Source: Rotaria macrura
Lineage: Eukaryota > Rotifera > Eurotatoria > Philodinida > Philodinidae
DNA length: 64,000 nucleotides
Assembly: GCA_900239685.1 (NCBI GenBank)
Contig: OENT01000191.1
Location: 1-64,000 of the forward strand
Reading direction: 5' to 3'
Shown piece after piece: positions 1 to 10,331 of this stretch. The position numbers and the translations under genes are program-made. How positions within the stretch are numbered: position 1 is the stretch's first letter; the number at the start of each line of letters is the position of its first letter. The notes beneath the pieces are model-generated. The model was given only the letters and a program-made list of their open reading frames with translations, was not told the origin of the DNA and searched no databases.

Positions 1-297
1 CTTCGCATTCATACACTCAACTCAACTCAGATCTTATGAATTAGGTGGTGAGTGTCGGTATTGATGATAAAAGTAACAACTACACCCACAACGACACCGA
101 AACAAAATTATTTCTTGTAATGTGTGTATGAGCTCTTATGCTCTCAACGGTTTTATTAGGATATTCTCCCTTGTTTGTGAGAGACTAGACCAACAATAAG
201 AAAATTGAAGCGCGTTTCATTGATGTTCTCTACGATTTATTTCTCAAGAGGAAAAATAAGTGATGCAAAAATTCATTTCAATCATGAAAAATAGTGG

Positions 298-1223
298 TTA
301 TTTTATATCAAATCGTTGAATACGATCATTATTGCTATCGACGACATAGAGATTTCCATAACGATCGAATGATAAACCTGCAGGAGAATTTAATTGATTC
401 GCCTTGTCTCCTGCGTCGTTTCCACCAGCTATGACATTCCCCTGCGTGGCTCCTTTCTTCCAACGCATGATTCGATGATTGTTGCCATCGGCCACATAGA
501 TATTCCCCGATGGATCGATAATGACTCCCTGTGGCCGATTCAACTGCGTTAGACTACTTCCTTGTCCTTGACCACCGGCGACGACAATGCCCTCTGTTGC
601 GCTTTCTTTCCATTTCATAATGCGGTCATTTCCGGTATCAGATACGTAAACTGAATTTTCTCGATCGACAAAGACGTAATGAGGATAAGACTCTTGGTTG
701 AGTTGATGTCCTTGTTCATTGCCACCAGCAACTACCCTTCCTCGAGCGTCGCCTTCAATATAGCATCTTACTGCATGTTTCGCATTGTCGACGACATAGA
801 GTGATCCTTGATCATTCGTCGTCAAGCCGACACAGTTGACATCTGAAATCCGTGTTTCACCTCGTTGGTCACCTTGAAGAGGCCATTGAACAACTCTCGA
901 ATTTCCGGTGTCGGAGATGATGAGCCTCTTTGTCTCTTTATTGACAGTAACATCACAGGGGCAATATAACTGATGATCTCCATTGCCTTGACCATTACCA
1001 CCGGCAACGACTTGACCATTTTGTGCATCAACTTTCCATGCAACAATTCGATGGTTACCCCAGTCAGCGATGTAGATGTTTTTTTCATCATCAACGAACA
1101 AGCCCTGTGGGCCACTGAGTTGATGGATTCCATCGCCCAATCCATTCCCTCCAGCAACAGTGATACCTATTGATGACCATTCGGCATCGGCAGGAATATG
1201 ATGCCAACTGTTACATAGTGGTG
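298..1223 (-). CDS. NHL-repeat protein (3' exon)
   Basis: This exon encodes about 308 residues of tandem NHL beta-propeller blades. The blades are recognisable by the repeated cores VAGGNGxG, QLNxPxGV, IYVADxxNHRI and similar. At least five repeats are visible, enough for one six-bladed propeller. NHL propellers usually bind protein or RNA, but here the ligand cannot be told. Short secreted or anchored proteins of this kind are known as a large family in bdelloid rotifers. The exon appears to begin after a pyrimidine-rich acceptor (minus strand TTTTTATTCAACAG, ending at 1224), so at least one 5' exon is missing from this model. A hydrophobic stretch (SWLILIVE, near 1270-1300, minus) could be the signal segment, joined through a 45-bp intron, but no upstream ATG was settled. 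The stop is at 298-300. There is no internal stop and the blades are well kept, so the gene looks functional. Confidence is high for the family and low for the 5' end. Confidence 0.85.
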
Positions 1224-1399
1224 CTGTTGAATAAAAAGAAAAGAAAGAACATGAGACAACTCTCCACAATCAGAATCAACCATGATATCGTAAACTCTGC
1301 CACTGTTACGAAAATCTTTCTGAGAGACAAAAATTTAAACAACAGCTTCTTTATTGGTAAACTCACTTGGATTTCCGTGATATAAAGATTTCTCAAATG

Positions 1400-2141
1400 A
1401 TCTTACTCTAGAAGACTTTGAAACGGTAAGCATTAACATCAGACGAGGGAGTTCATTCGGAATACATTATAGGAGATCTCTCATATTAGAAGAAACACTT
1501 GGAAAATCTCTAGATTCTGATTGGGATTATCCATAACGTAGTGCAGAGAGATCAAAAGATTGTCCCCATTATAAATCAATGACTGCGATGAAAGCACTCT
1601 CGAGTACTTTCAATTTTTCGGAGAATGTTGAATAACTATGTCGGATTACATATAACTAGGAAGTATGTAATTTAAAGCTCAAAAGGTTTTGGAAGAATTC
1701 AAAGAAAGTTCCTTTTCCTTTTCCGAAGCAATTTAGGTATACGCTAGAAAGGAAAACTTAGGAATGGAAAATGTATAGATAATGGAAATTTTTAGTGATA
1801 TTCATTGAGTAGATCAAAAGCCTCTGGATATCTCATCAGAGAACTAAAATGAGCCTGCTGATCTTTTAGAACTTTAATGTAGAAATCTTGGTTTCTTACA
1901 GTGGCTTCAGGAGTGTTAGATGTCAAGCTTTAGATGCATGAATGATTACCTACGATCCTTCCAGGATTTTTTCTGAAGCACTAGAGTTTGTAGGATTCTT
2001 AGAAGCATTAAAAATAACTTGAAAAGTGTTATCTTGGATATTTTTTGGTTTTCAAGAATTTGATTATTATTGAGTTGATTCGACGGCTGTTCCCTTCGTC
2101 GCACGAATTTTCGTCGCGTTCTGTTCGTCGCAGAATTTGTT
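1400..2141. other. Intergenic stretch, 5' side of the NHL gene
   Basis: No coding region is recognised. A run of TTCGTCGC-like units lies at about 2093-2140, just outside the left arm of the neighbouring foldback element, and may be its subterminal repeat. The promoter and first exon of the NHL gene should be near 1300-1900 but could not be located. Confidence 0.4.
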
Positions 2142-2935
2142 CGTTCTGCTCCTCCCATCCACATCTCCATTAACTTCTTTTTATATTACCCATAGAAATA
2201 AAAAAAAATAATTAAGAACTCGGAAAGACGTGTACAGTATCAATAGACTATGGATTATTCTGACGCATATGAATTTAATCGGGAAAAGAGGCTGATAAAA
2301 AATATTAATTAAATTGGATTGTGATGGAGCTAAAGTGAACCAAGAATAATTACACTTGTCAATTGCCCAATGAGTTTGAACATAATATAGACAAGCCAAA
2401 TTACTGATCAGATGTTTTTTATTATGTAACCAAGAAAAATAAAAACACACATGGATGAGATTGGAAATATCGTTATTGAAAATTGTAGCGTAAAGGTGAC
2501 TTTCATAGAGGAGCACTGTTTTCCTTTTAACAGAAAGAAGTTTTTGCATGTAAGTCGTTTTATTTCAAGCGTAGTGTGCAGTGAATGTTGAGATTGAGAA
2601 ATGAAATACATTATCAATATCAGTAAAACATATTGTTTTATCGTGGTTACTTAATAAAAAAACATCTGATCAGTAATATGGCTGGTCTAGATTATGTTCA
2701 AACTTATTAGGCGATTGAAAAGTGCAGTTATTCTTGGTTCACTTTAGCTCCATCACAATCCAATTTAATTAATATTTTTTATTAGCCTCTTTTCCCGATT
2801 AAATTCATATGCATCAGAATAATCCATAGTCTATTGATATTGTACACGTCTTTCAGAGTTCTTAATTATTTTTTTTTATTTCTATGGGTAATATAAAAAG
2901 AAGTTAATGGAGATGTGGATGGGAGGAGCAGAACG
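2142..2935. mobile_element. Foldback / MITE-like element with ~285-bp inverted arms
   Basis: The sequence 2142-2427 returns as its reverse complement at about 2650-2935, with scattered mismatches (roughly 90% identity by eye). A loop of about 220 bp separates the arms. The outer ends read CGTTCTGCTCCTCCCATCC on both sides. The arms include an A-rich tract and no conserved reading frame. No clear target-site duplication was found, so the family is unassigned and the true ends may extend a little. TTCGTCGC-like repeats sit just outside the left arm. Confidence 0.75.
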
Positions 2936-3011
2936 TGACGAAGTGAGCGGTCACCATTTAGACAATAGCAGGTCTTAGCTAATGATATTACTTGCGCAAA
3001 CTTAAATCGAA

Positions 3012-3590
3012 GTGAGGAAAATAGAAAATGTTCGTCAGTTGCATCCGAAAATTGACACCGTAAGTGTTAAACTCGACAAAATAACTGCATCGAATTGCAT
3101 GAAGAAGAAGAGAGAAACGGCGAATGGAAATATTCAGCGGATTATTGATTGTCCCAAAATTCTATTTATCAATTCCGATTTTCACAAGGCGTGTGATAAA
3201 TACTGTACTTCAAAGAAACTCAGATTCTTTCTAATGCAGTACATGCAACTATAGAGAATATATAGAATTTTCATGGTAGTACTCAGTTTAATACAAAACA
3301 CAAGAAGCCAAAGTGGCCTCATTGTATGAAGTTGCATGGCCTTTGAAACTGGACACGAGAAGTATTATTTGATTTGCTAGAGAGATGGCAAGGTGCACCA
3401 GAATCATCAGATATGGCACACACGAGACTTATCGCATTCTTTTCTAAAGAACAAGATTTAGCACATCGTGATCATTTAAAATCACTCGGAAATAGTTCTC
3501 AGTTTCATTTCTAAGACGATGTTCAGGGAGAAGCTTCTATAATTTTTTAGACTTTAAAGAAACGCCTTTTAACTTAATCTGCCGCATGCC
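3012..3590 (+). pseudogene. Decayed unidentified coding-like sequence
   Basis: The plus strand carries an open stretch at 3012-3254, followed by further protein-like segments interrupted by stops and frame changes. An example is the segment at about 3370-3513, which reads ...RLIAFFSKEQDLAHRDH. The density of charged and hydrophobic pattern over about 500 bp is unlike the flanks. I do not recognise a family. It could be an old transposase or host gene fragment, or chance. It lies directly 3' of a foldback element and tail to tail with the ADP-ribosyltransferase gene. Confidence 0.3.
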
Positions 3591-3646
3591 TCATACGCTA
3601 GCATTCGACGTAATTTAATTATGGACGTCGGTTGTTAGTGTTGTAT

Positions 3647-5067
3647 TCAACACCAACCACTACTCATACAATCTGTGTCTTGACTGAGGCTCTCAATTGT
3701 GCTATCTTCTGAAATACAATAATATCTAAACAGAATCATGATTGTTAGATTTCTCTTACTTTTTTTTAGAACTTCTGGAATGACATTCTCGATCAAGGAT
3801 TTGAAATCATCACATGATTCAATACTTTTCACCCTTTCAAAATCAATGTTAATCGAATAGTGTATTTCTTCAATTTTTTGCTGTTCTGCAGTGTACCTTA
3901 ATTCAACCTGATACAGTTGTTCCTAGAAGACTCAATAAAAATTTAAATCTCAAACACCCTTCAACATACTCCGATCTTTTCAATTTTTTGAATTAGAAAT
4001 ATTATACCGACGCCAAGAAGAAATTCCATTTCATCTGGAATAAGGCTCATGCGACCAATGCGTGCGTATACTTTTTTCTTGTTTATATTCGTGTCCATGA
4101 TCATACAAAATATTACAGAAACGTACCCTTCAGATGCCATATGTTCGCCAGAAAACATCGCAGCTACTTGTCTATTTAGCGTTGTTGATAGGAAGGACTT
4201 GGTAATCACAAGTTTACCAGTATTTTTCTTTAATGCATCAAATTCGTTAGTGGTCATCCTTTTACCTCGATATAAACAAATTTGGGGAGCCAGCTCTGTC
4301 ACAGACCTTTCGTGAAGTTCTTTTAACTCTGTATAGAGATGGCAAATAAAAAAACGACTTTTGTGTATCGACTCAATGTCGTCGTTAGCAAAACTTCGAC
4401 TTATTATCCGATACACAAATGATGGTCGTGTGTACCAAATAATTGCTTTTCCTTCCTTGAATTCTGCATCGAATTCGTCAATGGTTCTCATACGCTCTGG
4501 ATCATTAGCATAATTTGCGCGAGACCAATTGATGAAATCCTGTTTGCTGTCTTTAAATTGAATTCGAAGCAAAATTTCAACCATCAACAGATGTCGTATA
4601 AATGAGCTACTTTCGGTAATAAAATCGTGTAGCTGGAAGTTCTCTGGAGAATTCGACGCGACAGTGGATGGCGAATTAGAATACACCACTGAATGATTCT
4701 CCTTGATCAATTTAGGCGATGGTTCATACTGGAATATGGTATGAAGTTGAGGGCATTCGATTAGGGTCAACATGTCTTCTTCATTCAGATTTGCCGATAA
4801 AAGCAGATAAATGCCAGTATTTAGCTGCCCCATTATATATGCAATACAAGGTTCCAAGTATCTAAACTCTTTGACCTTGTGCTCTACCATTTGAAGTCCA
4901 AGTGTTATACTACCAATAGTCTCAGTACTGCTTTCAAGTGGCTCATTTCGGTCATTATGTAAATATATCAACTCTGTACATTGTAGTTCGTCAGCACTAC
5001 GAATAAAATCTTCAGGAAAAAATGCCCTCACAGACGAATGAAGAGGTGATGAAGAAGACGCACTCAT
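3647..5067 (-). CDS. NAD(P)(+)-arginine ADP-ribosyltransferase
   Basis: The product transfers ADP-ribose from NAD to arginine on target proteins. The model has three exons: 5067-3970, 3922-3760 and 3708-3647. The introns are 47 and 51 bp (GTATGT...TCTAG and GTAAGA...TTCAG), and phases join exactly to give 440 residues. The catalytic R-S-E triad of the family is visible. YRG lies near residues 266-268, SFLSTT near 291-296, and the arginine-specific ExE motif appears as DEMEF near 345-349. The second and third exons add about 75 charged residues after the catalytic fold. The first in-frame ATG (MSASSSS) is taken as the start; codons upstream have no ATG. No signal peptide is seen, suggesting a cytosolic enzyme. 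Without splicing, the reading frame would stop four residues after the end of the fold. Such ART-fold genes are numerous in bdelloids. Substrate unknown. Confidence 0.85.
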
Positions 5068-5206
5068 TTTGAAAAAGTTGAGCACGAACAAAGAAGTACC
5101 AAGTTAACGTAGAATACTTGAAGCACCAAATAATTTAGGATTTTATGAGATTATAGAAGCGATGCACCTGAATTATACATAAATAGCAATAGTTAAACGG
5201 TATGTA

Positions 5207-6263
5207 CACTCTAAACAAATTAAGTACTTTCCTGAACCCCCCAAAGAGGTTCGGTAGATTACAAATAGCATCCAAATGACCTGAAATGCTTGAAAAACGA
5301 TTGTTCAGTTTTACGAAACTTTTAAAGGTTCTTCCCGTGTGCCTGCGGGCCGAACCCTCTTCTACGAAACCTTTATAGTTCCGTAGAAAAAACCTGCGAA
5401 ACCACTGGAGTCTATGGGGTATTCCACTTCAAACTGAAATTAAAAAAAGCACCTCATCCTCTTAGAGCCAGCCCGAATCCGTAGCTCACAACTAAACCAA
5501 GCTTGACAAATCAACATAACTCCATCCGATTCCATTCCGGGATCAACAAAACTGTTCTAGATGATTAAGCTATGCATCTCCCAGAGTAACACTGAATACG
5601 CTTTTCCGTTGAATTCTGAATTCCGAATTCAAATAAACATAAATCTTTCATGAACTCACTTGGATTCAAAATTCAAGTCGATTGTGAATTCAGATGACTC
5701 CTGAATTCATATATACATGCATTTATACTATGGCTTTGTTTTTTTGGATGGGGGGTCTAGCGGGTCTTTCTGAATTCACGTATACATGTATGTATGAATT
5801 CAGAAATCAGAATTCACATGAATTCAGGAAGAGTTCCTAGACTCCCCTCGAAAAAAAACACACGCATAGTATATATATATTTATATATGAATTCAGAATT
5901 CAGGTTCAATGATAGAGGGAAATAATTATGACGATCCTCTAGTCCCTGATTTCTTTTTGAAATGATGGGTATTTTTTTCTTTCGCATTCAGATTGAAATC
6001 ATATACTCCATTGTATGGACCACTGAGGGTTAAGAAGAAACTCTAAAGGTTTTTCGCATTTTCATTCGAAACCTTTTTTGCTCTACGAAACTTAAAAAAG
6101 GTTTCGTAGAAGAGGGTTCTGCCCCTGGGCACACGAGAGAAACCTTTGAAGATTTCGTAGAACTGAACAATCGTTTTTTAAGTATTTCTGGTCATTTGGA
6201 TGCTATTTCAAATCTACCGAACCTCTTTAGGGGGTTCAGGAAAGTACTTATTTTTTTAGAGTG
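5207..6263. mobile_element. TA-flanked inverted-repeat element (Tc1/mariner-like MITE)
   Basis: The ends read CACTCTAAA and TTTAGAGTG, each flanked by TA (5205-5206 and 6264-6265), the target duplication expected of Tc1/mariner elements. Terminal inverted repeats run for about 190 bp at 5207-5400 and 6060-6263. They share segments such as CCTGAACCCCC and AACGATTGTTCAG. The 1057-bp element has no transposase frame. Its centre (about 5590-5960) is packed with GAATTCAG/CTGAATTC repeats in both orientations, which makes it strongly self-complementary. Confidence 0.85.
5590..5960. repeat. GAATTC-rich self-complementary core
   Basis: More than ten GAATTC-containing motifs (TGAATTCA, GAATTCAGAATTC) alternate with T/A dinucleotide runs inside the TA-flanked element. 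Because GAATTC is itself a palindrome, the stretch can fold in many registers. Confidence 0.7.
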
Positions 6264-6569
6264 TATGATAAGCTAAATTAAAACCTCTTTTGACATATCC
6301 CCAGGCAAAAATAAACATAGAACTCATGGTTTGACATTTCCTGTTACTTATGTCTAATTCTATATGTGATATTAATGATCGATAACAAAGCTGCAACCAG
6401 CACGTTTTTACAAAACAGCAAATATACTTGTGAAGTATCCTCATTTATGAAAAGCAGTGACACAAGATGAATAGAAAAATTTTTCATCGACCATTATCTT
6501 CCTGAAAGAAAAAAACAATGAATATGGTACTTGGAATGCAATCAATGTAATGACTTCCAAAGTCAGCTC

Positions 6570-6787
6570 CCCAGGTCAATCAAAACGGATATCCGTTACG
6601 GACCGTTGAGTGGACGCAGTTATACGGACCGTAACATCATTAAAATAAGGCCGTATACGGCCGTATTTTCACAGTATACGATCCTTTATTACTGCGCCCA
6701 GAAATAGTACCGTATACGGGCCTATTTTAATGATGTTATGGTCCGTATAACTGCGTCCACTAAACGGTCCGTATCGTTCGACCTGGG
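6570..6787. mobile_element. CCCAGGTC-ended foldback element, 218 bp
   Basis: This is a near-complete hairpin. The left arm contains ACGGACCGTTGAGTGGACGC and the right arm its reverse complement with few changes. The termini are CCCAGGTC and GACCTGGG, and both flanks show TC (6568-6569 and 6788-6789), a possible 2-bp target duplication. It is unusually GC-rich, with many CGTATACGG/CCGTATA motifs. The 949-bp element at 47980-48928 has the same termini and the same ACGGTCCGT-type subterminal motifs, so the two are members of one family. Confidence 0.8.
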
Positions 6788-7217
6788 TCTTGGCATTTTC
6801 TGGATTTGACGTTGTGGGTGTGGTATCAATATAAGTGAATCACACAGAATCCAGATTCAACCCATCAACCCCCTGCCTTATGTCAGTTCCTATCTTCACG
6901 AATGACGTTGTAGAGACTAAATCGTAGAAACATCTTTCGTCAATTATGGGGAAAAATCTTTTCAGATCACACAGAAGATAGTGACGTCAACTTTGTACAG
7001 TTTTATAGGAAACTTGAAGAAGTTTTGTTGCCTAAACATATTGATGGCACTAACCAATCTCTACTGTTCTATAATGAATCTTTATCTTTCGACTGATACT
7101 GCAATATAAGTGTTCGATGTGTTAAAGCTTGTCAGTAAATTTTTCAGAAGTTTTCTCTCATCAAGACACATGTTATTATTTGACTAAACATCTGCAACAA
7201 CAAAACAGAACATGCGC

Positions 7218-8117
7218 CTTAGCATCAGAGATTGGCAACTCCAACTCGGAGTTAACTCCGAAGTTGAGGCTATTTTAAGCTAGAGTTGGAGCGGAGTCGG
7301 GGTTTGCTTTTTGTCATGTGGGGATAGAGTTGGAGTGGAGCTGGAATAAGCCGGAGTGGAGTTGGAGCAGAGTTGGAGTTGAAGTTGGAGTGGATGATTC
7401 TTTTCAACTCCAATTTAAATCCTGTTAGTTTCGTGAATGATCAGAAGAGAGCGAAAAAGAATTAACAATAGAGGTAGACGTCCACGTGTAAAGTAGCCGT
7501 CGACACTGTTAAAAACCTAAGATAAATGATTGCGAATCATTGGGGTTGTATAATATCCAAAGAGAGAAAAATAGAACGATATGGAAAAAATTTAAAACTC
7601 ATTTACAGTGTGATTGAATACTATAACTATTTAACAAACAATTCAACGTATCTAACACAGCGCAGCAGTGAAAGTGTTATATATTCCTGCCAGTTCAGCT
7701 CCATCAGAAAGAATTTTTTCACAATGTGGAATATTTATGCAACCGTATCATGGTCGATTATCAAAAGAGATGCTTTCAAAATTAACATTCATTAAATGTA
7801 ATTTTGATTTGGTTAATTAACACTGAAAGTTGAAATCATTTTTTTTATAAAAGAATAAAAGTCTTCAACTCATAGATATTATTTACACACTTCAACAAAA
7901 ATATTGATGCTGCTAAAATTTTATTTAAGATAAATTGATTCAATAGAATCGGAGTTGAATCGGAATTAAATTGGAGTTGGAGATGCAGTTTAAAAAATCA
8001 GAGTTGGAGTGGAGTTTGAGAATATACGAGGAGTTGGAGTTAGAGCGCGAATATGAAAAACAGGAGCTGAGTTATCTGGAGTTGACATTGACGGAGTTGC
8101 CCATCTCTGCTTAGCAT
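7218..8117 (+). mobile_element. hAT-like non-autonomous element, copy 1 (with target duplications)
   Basis: The element spans 7226-8109 and is bracketed by a perfect 8-bp duplication CTTAGCAT (7218-7225 and 8110-8117), the length expected for hAT. The ends are CAGAGATTGGCAACTCC and GGAGTTGCCCATCTCTG, a hAT-type terminus. Both subterminal regions carry arrays of GGAGTT/AACTCC repeats, likely transposase-binding sites. The centre holds a plus-strand open stretch at about 7526-7795. Its SSESVIYSC segment resembles the SERVFS motif of the hAT C-terminal dimerisation domain. This suggests internal deletion from an autonomous copy. Confidence 0.88.
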
Positions 8118-10331
8118 TAACATAGATATTTAATTACTAGATCAGAGAAGCATGAATTTCAATGATGCTGTTCGTTGGAAAAGGCTAGTCAGAAACGCGC
8201 AGAGTAGTTTCATAAGGAAGTTCGCTCGCCAAGCAGTCACAGTCACACTAATAAACAAGTGTACGTCAGCTCATAGTGTATCAGCACTCGTCAATCGACA
8301 ATCTATCGTTGTGGAGCAAGTGTCGGAAGTAACTGTCTGAAAAGCAACTACAATGTAATTCTGTAAATGACGTCGCTTGCATATTGATGATGTTCCCAGG
8401 AAGAAAAGCGATACTTCCGTGGTAGATATTTTCACCATACTTCAATCGTACTTCCATCATACTCCCTCGTACTTCCTTGTACTTCAAAAAAATTATGTAG
8501 ATGAAGTACCTCTTTCCCTGTTATGATTTCCTCAAACTACTTAAATGAAATTTTTTCATACTAACTACAACATCTGAAGATATGTACTTATTTCACGATG
8601 TTTGTTATCATGCTAAAGTTATCTTGTTGGTTCCAACGTAATCTGACCGATAACATTCTTCGTCTTCATTAGATTTATTTCAATGATAAGATTGAATGAC
8701 AAAGAATGTTCTTATTCAAAAAGGACATTACTGCATGAAACAAACGAACTTTTCAAAGAAGATCTATCTGTCAATACACTATATTTTACTTCTTAATACT
8801 TGATTCCTTTCTTTATTTGAGATAATTTTTTCATATCTATGAAACAATCATTTAGTATAAATTAGTGTTGTAATTTAATTTTCATCTTTACGGATTAATT
8901 AATCGATGAACTAAATAAAAATTCAAGTTCATTTAATATATTTTAGTTTGTAATCTAATTAAATTTTGTTTTAGATCTCTTCACTGTCAGAGGTCTACAT
9001 GTGTGCAACATAGAACTAAAATATTTTCCAAGTGATCTTGTTGATTCAGGCATATGACAATGGTAGTAAAGAGATCACCAAAATTCATTGAAATACCCGC
9101 AACATGGCAACAAAAACATCATATGCTCACTCAATTTCTATTATATGTTACCACGTTCATATATTAGCCTAGAGAAATAAGCATTCTATCACGAACTGTT
9201 TGACTGAATAGGAAGAAATCATGAGTATTGATTTATTGTCCATGTCGAAATCCTTTCTAAGAAACGTTCAGATCATTTATCAGAGCTATTATTCAAGATG
9301 AAAATATTCGTCGTAGATTTCGAAATTCTTCTAACAAAAGCAGTCATTAGTATCAACTGATCAGAAACTACTTTACCTAATGAATTTCACGAATGGTTTC
9401 TTCCGACTTGATGTGTCGCGTAGTTTGTTTTTTTTTAGAAAGGCCTCTTCTTTTTCACGTTCGTCGTCGTTTTTATTTTTGCATCCAAGCATAATTTTAT
9501 GCTCGATTTAACTGTCTTTTTCTACTTCCAACATTTTTTCAATTCTGCAAATACATACTTTTTTTCAAAGTATGGCATACTCCAACAATAGATGATCAAG
9601 GTAACCGCTCACATGACGACAGACTGTAAAAAAGAAATCTATAAAGATCAGGGCTCTGCGAGGAATGGGACAATTCCATCTCATACCAACTGATTCAATC
9701 GGACTAGCAGTTTAATATATGATATTATTCTTTCCTTAAGAACAGTATAGTGTTTTGGATGGACGTTTCTTATTTATTCATTATATGAATCATACTGAGA
9801 CTTGTGTGCTTTTAATGCGAAAATAAAGAAAAGAATTGTGAGCTTCACTATGATAAAGCTGTGAAAAATAAAATAAAATACAATAGGCAGTCAGCAAGTT
9901 TTGTCGCTAAACAATTTTTAACAACAAAAAGAATATTTTGCTCATTTGTTTAGAGTAAATGTTTGAGAAGTCAACATGATGATCGATACGACATTTCATT
10001 CTATAAATCTATTTCTGAAAAGTCCTTTTAAACTCAAAAATAGTTTTGTGACTAAGTTGATTAGTTATTGTTTTATCTAACTTTTTATCATGTAGAAAAG
10101 TTTCAATGCTATTCTTGACAAAACTGATTCTCCCAGAGTCTTTAAGAGAGAATATAAGTGGGCATAGTGGATTAACAATAACTCAAATTTTTCCTCTCTA
10201 AGATCACTAATATTGAGAACAATATCTTATATTTGTGAATTTTAATTTTTATAATTCAGATGTTTGCTGCCTTTTGATCATGTTTTTCATATGCAAAATT
10301 TTCACTAACATCTTCAAGCATTCATTACGGT
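8118..10331. other. Intergenic AT-rich stretch
   Basis: No gene or repeat was recognised over about 2.2 kb. The only notable feature is a cluster of TACTTC/GAAGTA motifs at about 8410-8510. Short open frames here have no coding character. Confidence 0.4.
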
